Source of the DNA: Ignavibacteria bacterium
GTDB taxonomy: Bacteria; Bacteroidota; Ignavibacteria; Ignavibacteriales; Ignavibacteriaceae
Assembly (NCBI GenBank): GCA_029863735.1
Contig: JAOTUT010000113.1
Coordinates: 1-5,759, forward strand
Length of the DNA stretch: 5,759 nt
Direction of reading: 5' to 3'
Shown here: piece by piece, positions 1-5,759 of the stretch
Position numbering within the stretch: the stretch's first letter is position 1
Layout of the letters: the number at the start of each line of letters is the position of its first letter
Program-made: the position numbers and the translations under genes
Notes under the pieces: model-generated
The model's input: the letters and a program-made list of their open reading frames with translations, nothing else
What the model was told of the DNA's origin: nothing
Database searches by the model: none

Positions 1-174
1 TAATTTCTTCATAAACTCTTTTGCTGTTAACTGTTCAGCACTAAATATTACTTCCTTAACTTCTTTTCTTCTTCCCGATGCAAGAAGTTCTTCTGATAAT
101 CCTTCAAACTTATTATCAAGATCTTCCATTGTCATCGGTTCTCTTGGATCACCTTTTGGATATTCGAGATATTC
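1..174 (-). pseudogene. C-terminal segment of the same MmgE/PrpD gene in a shifted frame, cut by window
   Basis: Read from 174 to 1, these 58 codons encode EYLEYPKGDPREP, then MTMEDLDNKFEGLSEELL, ending FMKKL at the edge. This is the standard PrpD C-terminus, where family members have a YPKGDP-x-(D/N/E)P-M(T/S) turn followed by a helix of the type (D/E)-x-L-x-x-KF. Adding one T to the four-T run at 180-177 gives N-F-S-E-Y-L-E-Y and joins it to residue 416 of the upstream part. This frame has a stop at 189-187, so it cannot be an independent upstream gene. An ATG at 135-133 overlaps the TGA of the main frame (ATGA), which imitates an operon junction, but the homology begins before that ATG. 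The gene probably stops within a few codons beyond position 1. Confidence 0.85.
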
Positions 175-1424
175 CGAAAATTCTCTTCAATCTTTGTTTT
201 TACAACAGCTTTAGATGGCTGCTTTGCTGGAAACATTTTTTCAAATTCCTGCGAAGGTTCACCTTTAATTTTATCAATCACTTCCCAAATCCTTGAATCT
301 TTCAGCTTCTCGTCACTAAACGAACTGGTCGTAATTTTATGATCAACTAAAGCTGCTGCAATGCAGTAGGGAAGTGAGTGATCAGCTGTTTCTCTTGATT
401 CCGGACGATACTTGTGCGAATCGAAAAGTATATCATAAGCTTGTGCAAGCGTTGTTAGAGTTACAGATTCAATTTGATCGTAAGTGATATTATTTTTTGT
501 AATAGCATTCAACGTAGCAGAAAGATGAGTATGAGTTAAAGCTTCCGTCGGAAATGCTTTCATACTGCATTCCATAATTTTATAGCTTTCACCCAATCCG
601 CCAACAAGCTTTTCAATATTCCATTTCCAATCAGAAACTCCATCTCTTCCTTTCATACTTACCGGATCAACTTTTTGCTCCTTCGCATTCCAACCAAGGA
701 ATGTGTCCATAAATCCTTCTTTTCCTTCAAACACTGCTTCCGTTCCGCTGTAACCTTTCTTTGCCATCAATGCAGCGAACACACCGCTTTGCACTGCAAT
801 CGGATCAACTGTGTTTTTCATCATCGTTAACTTGCCAGCAGTCGGACAGCCAATTGTGTGATTGTGACTTCCACTAATTCCAATTGCATTTACCATTTGA
901 TCTTCATTTAGTCCGAGCATTTTTCCTGCAACAATCGGGGAAACAAATTGTGTCAATGTTGCGTGATGCCATTTTCGTTCACGAACTCCAGGAGAAGCAA
1001 ACAAGCAGAGTCTTTGCTCAAATTCATAAGCGAGAACAATTGCGGTTATCACTTCTTTCATTGAAGCACCGACCATTTCCCCAACCGAAAGTGCAACTGG
1101 AATAATATCTGATGGATGCGAAGGATCTTCTTTCCAGTATATATCGTTGAAGTCAAGTGCACGAATCATCAATGAATTAATTAGGGTTGTATTAACTGCA
1201 GGAAGTTTATCACCGAAACCTATAACGGTTGCTTGACCTTTGCCTCCCATCTCTCTATAAATATCTCTGATGATGTTCACATCTTTTGTATAATATCCGC
1301 CATAAGCACAGCCAATTGAATCATACAAATATCTTTTTACTTCATTAACCACTTCCTTTGGCAAGTCTTCATATTTAAGTTTGATTGCAAATTCTGAAAT
1401 TGTTCGTGAGATTGATTTTTGCAT
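132..1424 (-). CDS. MmgE/PrpD-family dehydratase, main part up to an apparent frameshift
   Basis: A member of the 2-methylcitrate dehydratase / cis-aconitate decarboxylase family, cofactor-free cytosolic enzymes that dehydrate (methyl)citrate-type acids. The helical domain carries YLYDSIGCAYGG (32-43) and the active-site stretch RALDFNDIYWKEDPSHPSDIIP (88-109), followed by WHHATLTQF. The second domain carries KAFPTEALTHTHLSA, RETADHSLPYCIAAALVD and FPAKQPSKAVV, the last just before the normal C-terminal region. Residues 1-416 are normal. The last 14 residues (RNISNIQ...) are unlike the family and end at TGA 134-132. The expected continuation EYLEYPKGDPREP is present in another frame, so this open reading frame is a truncated version of a gene of about 475 residues. 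ATG 1424 gives a typical family start (ISRTISEFAIKL) but has no good ribosome binding site. A methylcitrate lyase (PrpB) is not visible. Substrate is unknown: citrate, homocitrate or 2-methylcitrate. Confidence 0.92.
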   Translation of the reverse strand: MQKSISRTISEFAIKLKYEDLPKEVVNEVKRYLYDSIGCAYGGYYTKDVNIIRDIYREMGGKGQATVIGFGDKLPAVNTTLINSLMIRALDFNDIYWKEDPSHPSDIIPVALSVGEMVGASMKEVITAIVLAYEFEQRLCLFASPGVRERKWHHATLTQFVSPIVAGKMLGLNEDQMVNAIGISGSHNHTIGCPTAGKLTMMKNTVDPIAVQSGVFAALMAKKGYSGTEAVFEGKEGFMDTFLGWNAKEQKVDPVSMKGRDGVSDWKWNIEKLVGGLGESYKIMECSMKAFPTEALTHTHLSATLNAITKNNITYDQIESVTLTTLAQAYDILFDSHKYRPESRETADHSLPYCIAAALVDHKITTSSFSDEKLKDSRIWEVIDKIKGEPSQEFEKMFPAKQPSKAVVKTKIEENFRNISNIQKVIQENR

Positions 1425-1468
1425 AAAGATAATTTTCGAATTATTTGGTTGATAAATTAATTAGTGTT

Positions 1469-1519
1469 ATTGCGAACGAAATGAAGTAATCTATTTCGAT
1501 TAAAGATTGCTTCATTTCT
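1469..1519. repeat. Imperfect palindromic repeat between the barrel gene and the PrpD gene
   Basis: The arm 1477-1492 (CGAAATGAAGTAATCT) pairs with 1504-1519 at 14 of 16 positions across an 11-base loop. The left arm extends outwards as ATTGCGAA to 1469, but the matching right end has decayed. From general knowledge, ATTGCGA-CGAA-GAAG-AATCT palindromes are a widespread dispersed bacterial repeat class, different from the ATTGTCATTCT element at 4736-4820. It lies 8 bases past the barrel stop, so its hairpin could end or stabilise that mRNA. No T-run follows that would make a classic terminator. The rest of the 103-base gap shows nothing else. Confidence 0.65.
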
Positions 1520-1527
1520 ATTTTAAG

Positions 1528-2163
1528 CTATAGACTATATCCTAGACCTAATTGAAAATAAATTCCTGTAAATTCTATGCTAAAATATTTTGAATCTTCT
1601 GAAAATATTGATGCGTTTGATATTCTTAACTGAAATTCGGATAACATATTAAGATTATTTAATAGTTTAATACTCAATCCAATACCTCCTTCTAAACCAA
1701 GACCAGTCTCATTTCTTTTACCATCATATAATCTTTCAATCGATCCTTCCACATTTTGTTCAACCTCACTCCAGTAAAATGAAATTCCACCTAACAAATA
1801 TGGTTTTAAAATATCTGATAATGAGTAAATATTATACTGATATATTAAGCTCAAGGGGTAGCCTTTGTAATTCCAATCTACTTTTCGATTTATACTTGAT
1901 GCTTCAACTTTCGATTCAATATAACCTATTGCTAGTCTTAATGAGTGTTCACTATTAAAATTATACCCTACAAGAAATTTGGAATTAAATGAAGGAAAGT
2001 ATTGTTTTACATTTGGAAGAGTGCTCCATAAATTATGTTGTTCCCACATCGGGATATAAGATACTCCGGCTTTAATTTCGAAAATAATTCGATTCTCTTG
2101 TGGATAACTTACTTTAATAAGAACAACAATTAATGAAAGTATGATGAATACTCTATTGATCAA
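1528..2163 (-). CDS. Small outer-membrane beta-barrel protein (hypothetical)
   Basis: A 211-residue exported protein. Residues 1-22 form a signal peptide: Arg4, a hydrophobic core FIILSLIVVLI, then SYPQ near the likely cleavage point. The rest shows repeated alternating polar/aromatic strands split by short turns (LVGYNF, LRLAIGYIE, YPLSLIYQYNIY, YLLGGISFYW, GLGLEGGIGLSIKL) and ends in FQLGLGYSL. This is the pattern of an 8-strand-type outer-membrane barrel. The start is TTG at 2163: an in-frame TAA lies immediately upstream and the next Met is well inside the mature protein, so only TTG keeps the signal peptide. A weak GGA sits about 9 bases before it. It follows the homoaconitase-like gene by 37 bases, probably on the same transcript, but it has no evident metabolic link to the enzymes. 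Base use looks more A+T-rich than its neighbours, with many ATA, AAT and TTA codons. I recognise no specific family; the function is unknown. Confidence 0.8.
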   Translation of the reverse strand: MINRVFIILSLIVVLIKVSYPQENRIIFEIKAGVSYIPMWEQHNLWSTLPNVKQYFPSFNSKFLVGYNFNSEHSLRLAIGYIESKVEASSINRKVDWNYKGYPLSLIYQYNIYSLSDILKPYLLGGISFYWSEVEQNVEGSIERLYDGKRNETGLGLEGGIGLSIKLLNNLNMLSEFQLRISNASIFSEDSKYFSIEFTGIYFQLGLGYSL

Positions 2164-2200
2164 TTAAAAAATTCCAATCTAAATTAACATAATATTTAAT

Positions 2201-4171
2201 TTAAGAGAGATTCTGCTTCACCCACTCTTCTAATCCACCAGTAACTATAAGCTCCTGTGCAGCTTCACCAACAGGATCGATTGAATAATCTTTTCCGTCA
2301 AAAGTGATTGAAGAATTTTCAAAATCTAATTTTACTTTATTGTTTGTCTGGACTGTAAGTTTTTCTTTTCCGTATTTATCTTTAAGGTCATTTACCAAAT
2401 CAGAGCATTCAATAATTAAAAATCCATTGTTTATCGCATTGCGTGCATAAGTCTCACTGAACGAACCTGCAATTAAGCAAGCAATTCCTTTATAGATAAA
2501 AGCAGTCGCAGCTTGCTCGCGTGAACTTCCAGTTCCGAAATTAAATCCTCCAGCAACAACATCGCCTTTCTTGGCATGCTTTACGAACTCAGGATCATAA
2601 TTTTCCATAACAACACTCGCTTGCTGTTCAGGACTGAAGTCATCCATATAAGTATACTTGCCGGGATAAATTCCATCTGTGTTAAGATTATCGTGATGGC
2701 AGAATAAAAGATTACCTTCAATCAATGAAGGAAATTCAGGAAGAATTTTTATAGAAGGTTTTTTAGTCGAGGTTCTTTTATTGATTTTAATTTCAGCTTT
2801 GATTTGTTTGTTTCCATTGCTCCAATCGTAATCAATTTTTCCAGCGATTGCAGATGCAGCAACAACAGCAGGCGAAGCAAGATATGCAAACGCACTCGGT
2901 GAGCCCATTCTTCCTTTAAAGTTTCTGTTGGTTGCAGAAATTCCGACTTCACCATCTTCAAGCAAACCTGTTCCAAGTCCAATGCAGGGGCCGCATCCCG
3001 GCGGTAATGGCTTTGCACCTGCATCAATCAGTGCATGCCAGTAACCAGCAAGTTCACTTTCATTCTGCACTTCGCTTGATGCAGCGGCAACATAAAACTC
3101 AACTCCATCGGCAACTTTTTTCCCTTTTACAACTTCTGCAGCCTCTTTGATGTCATCCAATCTGCTGTTAACGCAGGAGACAAGATAAGCTTTATTGATT
3201 TTCAGGTTTTTCTTTTTCAACTCAGAGACTGAGTTCATCACTTTAACCGAGTTTGGACCTGAGACATAAGGTTCAATTGTTGACAAATCTATTTTTAGTT
3301 CTTTGGAATAGAATGCATCATCATCAGCTTTATATTTATTTTTTTCAAGTTCAGAAATTCTTTCTTCATTTATTCGAGGATGCTTTCCGTTTCCATCTTT
3401 ATCGGATGGCACACCTTCCAAACCTCTCTTTTGGATATACTGATCCCTTTCTATCAGCCACTCAATAGTTTTTTCATCAATCGGGAATAAACCAACAAGT
3501 GCACCCCATTCGGTCGTCATATTGGTAATAGTTAGTCTTTCTTCGACAGAAAGGTTTCTAACACCTTCGCCCACAAACTCGATTGCGTGATTCAAAACTT
3601 CATCGTTATTAAAATATCCACAAAGCGAAATGATAACATCTTTTCCTGTAACACCTTTTTGTAGCTTTTCAGTTAGTTCAACCTTTGCAATCGGCGGAAC
3701 TTTCCACCAGGTTCTTCCGGTTGCCCAAATTGCAGCAGCATCAGTTCGAACAATGGGAGTGCCTAAACATCCAAGACCGCCGTACATATTTGAATGAGAA
3801 TCTGAAGCCACTGCCATTGTTCCAGGAAATGCATAACCTTCTTCACACATAATCTGGTGACCGATTCCTCTTCCTGCCGGATAAAAATCCGCTCCCATTT
3901 GTTTGGAGAACTCTTCTATCTTTTTATACTTCTCTAAATTCTTTTCAGTTTTATTTTGGATATCATGATCGAGTGTGTGAACAACCTGCCTCGGGTTAAA
4001 TAGCTTTTTTGCACCAATTGATTTGAACTTGGGGATAACTGCACCGGTGTTATCGTGCGTCATCACATAAGCTGGTTGAATCATAATGTAATCACCGGAA
4101 TAAACTTCGTGATCAGGTGATAAACCTACTGCAAATTTTTGTGCGATTTTTTCTAATAGGGTTTGGTTCAT
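2201..4171 (-). CDS. Homoaconitase-like aconitase-family hydratase (fungal Lys4/LysF type)
   Basis: A 4Fe-4S aconitase-superfamily enzyme that would interconvert an aconitate-type acid and its isocitrate-type isomer. With the ATG at 4171 it has 656 residues. The cluster cysteines are C333 (VSCVNSR), C393 and C396 (GCGPCIG). Other family motifs are MTHDN (37-41), [11 protein letters not shown] (122-132), [17 protein letters not shown] (140-156) and, in the C-terminal swivel domain (about 478-656), [15 protein letters not shown] (542-556). Several stretches match what I recall of fungal homoaconitase: [48 protein letters not shown] and the GGLEEWVK end. Length and domain order also fit that family and are shorter than classical AcnA/AcnB. 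A GTG at 4183 would add four residues (MRKK) and overlap the HD stop as GTGA. I prefer the ATG because the protein then opens [13 protein letters not shown], much as homologues do after their targeting peptide. Homology does not settle whether the substrate is homoaconitate or cis-aconitate. Confidence 0.92.
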   Translation of the reverse strand: MNQTLLEKIAQKFAVGLSPDHEVYSGDYIMIQPAYVMTHDNTGAVIPKFKSIGAKKLFNPRQVVHTLDHDIQNKTEKNLEKYKKIEEFSKQMGADFYPAGRGIGHQIMCEEGYAFPGTMAVASDSHSNMYGGLGCLGTPIVRTDAAAIWATGRTWWKVPPIAKVELTEKLQKGVTGKDVIISLCGYFNNDEVLNHAIEFVGEGVRNLSVEERLTITNMTTEWGALVGLFPIDEKTIEWLIERDQYIQKRGLEGVPSDKDGNGKHPRINEERISELEKNKYKADDDAFYSKELKIDLSTIEPYVSGPNSVKVMNSVSELKKKNLKINKAYLVSCVNSRLDDIKEAAEVVKGKKVADGVEFYVAAASSEVQNESELAGYWHALIDAGAKPLPPGCGPCIGLGTGLLEDGEVGISATNRNFKGRMGSPSAFAYLASPAVVAASAIAGKIDYDWSNGNKQIKAEIKINKRTSTKKPSIKILPEFPSLIEGNLLFCHHDNLNTDGIYPGKYTYMDDFSPEQQASVVMENYDPEFVKHAKKGDVVAGGFNFGTGSSREQAATAFIYKGIACLIAGSFSETYARNAINNGFLIIECSDLVNDLKDKYGKEKLTVQTNNKVKLDFENSSITFDGKDYSIDPVGEAAQELIVTGGLEEWVKQNLS

Positions 4172-4179
4172 TTTTTTTC

Positions 4180-4713
4180 TCACGCTTTAAAAGGTTCAAA
4201 TGAAACAAAATCTGCATGATGAACTATTATTGCTTCAACACTTCTTTTTGCATCATCACCTTCTTTTGCATGATAAGCAATGATATGTTGAACTTCAGGC
4301 GGCAAACCAAATCGGTCAGCAATTGCAACACCGCTGAATGGATGACGTAAAAGTTTTCCTGCTTTACTGGTTGTAAGTTTTCCGTCAACCGTATCGTATT
4401 CGATTAGTTTTCCAACATCTATCAGAATTGCTCCGGCGATTATTAAATCCATATCAATATTAATATCGCCACCAAAATTTTCTTTCATTCGCTTTGCTAT
4501 ATCAACCGATAGTTGAACTGCTGTTCTTTTATGGTTCATAAATGTTATATTGCAATCATTAATCAATAATGAAAATGGAATTACTTCCAGATCTTCTGGT
4601 GAGAGAACCGAGTTTTCAATTGCATAAATCCAGCAATCAAGAGTTTTTTCTCTTAGATCTTTATCTTTAATCCATTCAATTTCCGGCCAGATTTTTTTTA
4701 CTTTATCTCGCAT
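4180..4713 (-). CDS. HD-domain-like protein with a degenerate HD motif
   Basis: A 177-residue soluble protein with no signal peptide or membrane segment. It has the layout of a small HD-superfamily (HDIG-type) phosphohydrolase: H61 in [10 protein letters not shown] as the first ligand, [11 protein letters not shown] at 96-106 where the HD doublet is expected, [18 protein letters not shown] around H124, [10 protein letters not shown] with H148, and [10 protein letters not shown] with H165, H166 and D168. The doublet reads Ile98-Asp99, so one metal-ligand histidine is absent. The codon is ATA, three changes from CAT, so a single sequencing error cannot explain it. Metal-dependent phosphohydrolysis is therefore uncertain, and the protein may be a binding or regulatory relative. 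Its stop overlaps the possible GTG start of the downstream homoaconitase-like gene (GTGA) and lies 8 bases before the alternative ATG, so the two are probably cotranslated. Its substrate cannot be told from sequence. A clear ribosome binding site precedes the ATG at 4713. Confidence 0.8.
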   Translation of the reverse strand: MRDKVKKIWPEIEWIKDKDLREKTLDCWIYAIENSVLSPEDLEVIPFSLLINDCNITFMNHKRTAVQLSVDIAKRMKENFGGDINIDMDLIIAGAILIDVGKLIEYDTVDGKLTTSKAGKLLRHPFSGVAIADRFGLPPEVQHIIAYHAKEGDDAKRSVEAIIVHHADFVSFEPFKA

Positions 4714-4720
4714 GTTTATT

Positions 4721-4727
4721 TTCCTTT
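4721..4727 (-). promoter_or_regulatory. Ribosome binding site of the HD-domain gene
   Basis: On the minus strand the sequence AAAGGAA lies about 7 bases before the ATG at 4713, which is good Shine-Dalgarno spacing. It is the clearest ribosome binding site in the window and supports that start. It sits between the palindromic repeat and the gene, so it is not part of the repeat. Confidence 0.6.
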
Positions 4728-4735
4728 AATTTTTT

Positions 4736-4820
4736 ATTGTCATTCTGAATGCAATGAAACGGAATGAAGATTCTCTTAGAAATTTTATAAAAGATTCTTC
4801 GCTTCGTTTAGAATGACAAT
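4736..4820. repeat. 85-bp palindromic intergenic repeat (REP/MITE-like)
   Basis: The outer ends form an 11-bp perfect inverted repeat, ATTGTCATTCT at 4736-4746 and AGAATGACAAT at 4810-4820. An inner stem pairs 4766-4774 with 4792-4800 at 8 of 9 positions, around an A+T-rich loop. The right end lies directly against the TAA stop of the dehydrogenase. From general knowledge, sequences of the form GTCATTCTGAA...GAAGAATCT occur as dispersed palindromes in many bacterial genomes. The RNA hairpin could attenuate transcription or protect mRNA between the dehydrogenase and the HD gene. No transposase is present. Confidence 0.75.
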
Positions 4821-5759
4821 TTACAAATTAGCTATTACTTCATCTGTCATTTGCTGAGTTGTGCAGGCACCGTGCTTGAATACATCAGGACTGCCACGCA
4901 GCTTCATCATATCGTAAGTTTTAACTTTCCCGTCGTCAACAACTTTAGCAATTGCTTTTCTGATTTTATCCGCTTTTACGGTTTCACCAATATGATCCAA
5001 CATCATACAGGCACTCATTATCATTGCAATAGGATTTACTATAGAAGGATCTAATTCCTGATATTTTGGCGCACTTCCGTGAGTTGGTTCAAATACCGCA
5101 ACTTCATCACCAAGATTTGCACTGCACGCAAATCCAAGTCCGCCAACCAATCCAGCAAATCCATCTGAGATAATATCGCCAAACATATTTTCAGCCACAA
5201 CCACTCCGTAGTCTTCAGGATTTTTTGTAAGCCACATCATTTGTGCATCAATGTTAGTATCCCATAAGGAAATACCAGGAAATTCTTTTGCAATTTCTTT
5301 TCCAATCTTCAGCATCATTCCGGAGGTCTCACGAAGAACATTTGGTTTCTCACAGACTGTTACATTCTTGTAACCATATTTTTTAGCATACTCAAAAGCT
5401 GCACGGATAATTCTCGTTGCCGCATTTTTAGTTATTATCCTTGTTGAAATTGCAAGCTCTTCATTTGGAACATCTTTAAATGCTTTCCACTTTGGATGAG
5501 ATTCAAATGCTGCACGAACATTTGCAGGTGGATTTGTCCACTCAATTCCTGCGTAAAGTCCTTCTGTATTTTGCCGGAAAATTATTGAGTTAACTATTGG
5601 TTCTTCAAAACCACCTTTACCATCTTTGCGAATGAAGTTCAACGGATTTCCCTTGAACGAAATACATGGACGAATGCAAGTATCTAAATTGAAATGTTGT
5701 CTCATTGAAACGATAGGTGAAAAGTAAACAAAACCTTTCCCTTTAAGTGAAGGATCTAA
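4821..5759 (-). CDS. Isocitrate/homoisocitrate-type dehydrogenase, NADP-like, N-terminus cut by window
   Basis: Beta-decarboxylating dehydrogenase of the isocitrate/isopropylmalate family: a cytosolic enzyme that oxidises a 2-hydroxy tricarboxylic acid and releases CO2. The frame stays open to the window edge, so the Met at 5705 is internal; 312 residues are visible and roughly 80-100 N-terminal ones are missing. Counting from the edge and aligning by eye with E. coli Icd: substrate arginines R20, R30 and R62, Y69 in FRQNTEGLYAG, catalytic K138 in EKPNVLRETSG, and metal-binding D171, D195 and D199 (NMFGDIISD). The cofactor loop reads HGSAPKY (K232-Y233), followed later by TYDMMKL (Y282, K286). 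This matches the NADP-type Lys-Tyr of E. coli Icd and not the Asp-Ile usual in NAD enzymes. The substrate loop SPIVSMR keeps the serine, but Ile replaces the asparagine of SLN, as in homoisocitrate-type enzymes. RQNTE is an unusual variant of RENTE. The family is sure; the choice between isocitrate and homoisocitrate is open. Confidence 0.93.
   Translation of the reverse strand, partial: LDPSLKGKGFVYFSPIVSMRQHFNLDTCIRPCISFKGNPLNFIRKDGKGGFEEPIVNSIIFRQNTEGLYAGIEWTNPPANVRAAFESHPKWKAFKDVPNEELAISTRIITKNAATRIIRAAFEYAKKYGYKNVTVCEKPNVLRETSGMMLKIGKEIAKEFPGISLWDTNIDAQMMWLTKNPEDYGVVVAENMFGDIISDGFAGLVGGLGFACSANLGDEVAVFEPTHGSAPKYQELDPSIVNPIAMIMSACMMLDHIGETVKADKIRKAIAKVVDDGKVKTYDMMKLRGSPDVFKHGACTTQQMTDEVIANL

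Noticed and set aside
133..135. ATG overlapping the PrpD TGA as the start of a separate small downstream gene
   Set aside because: PrpD-like homology in that frame already begins upstream at 174, so the segment is the C-terminus of the same gene and not a new gene.
78..296. Plus-strand open frame of 72 codons
   Set aside because: It lies antisense within the PrpD coding region, has no recognisable domain and is best explained as a shadow frame.
132..1424. Assignment as prpD of a standard 2-methylcitrate cycle
   Set aside because: No PrpB or PrpC is visible and the adjacent dehydrogenase cannot act on 2-methylisocitrate, so the family name is kept without a specific substrate.
1477..1519. 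Rho-independent terminator after the barrel gene
   Set aside because: The stem is A+T-rich and no T-run follows it in the transcription direction; the repeat-family resemblance explains it better.
2749..3150. Overlapping open frames on both strands (2749-3027 minus, 2932-3150 plus)
   Set aside because: Both are inside the strongly supported homoaconitase-like gene; their compositions (Leu/Arg or Gln/His/Leu rich) are typical of alternate-frame reading.
4851..5054. Plus-strand open frame of 67 codons
   Set aside because: Antisense to conserved dehydrogenase motifs; no independent evidence of coding.

Overview
All the supported genes lie on the minus strand, so the window is read from right to left. 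The DNA is A+T-rich. The gene content (a small outer-membrane beta-barrel, a weak or absent Shine-Dalgarno before several starts, dispersed short palindromes) suggests a Gram-negative bacterium of the Bacteroidota/Ignavibacteriota kind. That placement is an inference from style; no marker gene is present.

Layout in transcription order: (1) 5759-4821, an isocitrate/homoisocitrate-type beta-decarboxylating dehydrogenase whose N-terminus lies outside the window; (2) 4820-4736, an 85-bp palindromic element that starts at the base after the dehydrogenase stop; (3) 4713-4180, a small HD-domain-like protein whose HD doublet reads Ile-Asp; (4) 4171-2201 (or from GTG 4183), an aconitase-superfamily enzyme that resembles fungal homoaconitase (Lys4/LysF) more than ordinary bacterial aconitase; (5) 2163-1528, a small outer-membrane beta-barrel protein with a TTG start; (6) a second, unrelated palindromic repeat at 1469-1519; (7) 1424 to the window edge, an MmgE/PrpD-family dehydratase. 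The last gene is split by an apparent one-base frameshift at the T-run 180-177 (A-run on the plus strand). Its true C-terminus continues in another frame from 174 to 1.

The three enzymes fit one short tricarboxylic-acid route. The PrpD-family protein could dehydrate a citrate-like acid, the homoaconitase-like protein could hydrate the aconitate-like product, and the dehydrogenase could oxidatively decarboxylate the isocitrate-like product to a 2-oxoacid. The substrate could be citrate (giving 2-oxoglutarate) or homocitrate (giving 2-oxoadipate, towards lysine). A pure 2-methylcitrate route fits poorly, because 2-methylisocitrate carries a tertiary alcohol that this dehydrogenase family cannot oxidise. 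The HD protein and the beta-barrel have no obvious role in this chemistry.
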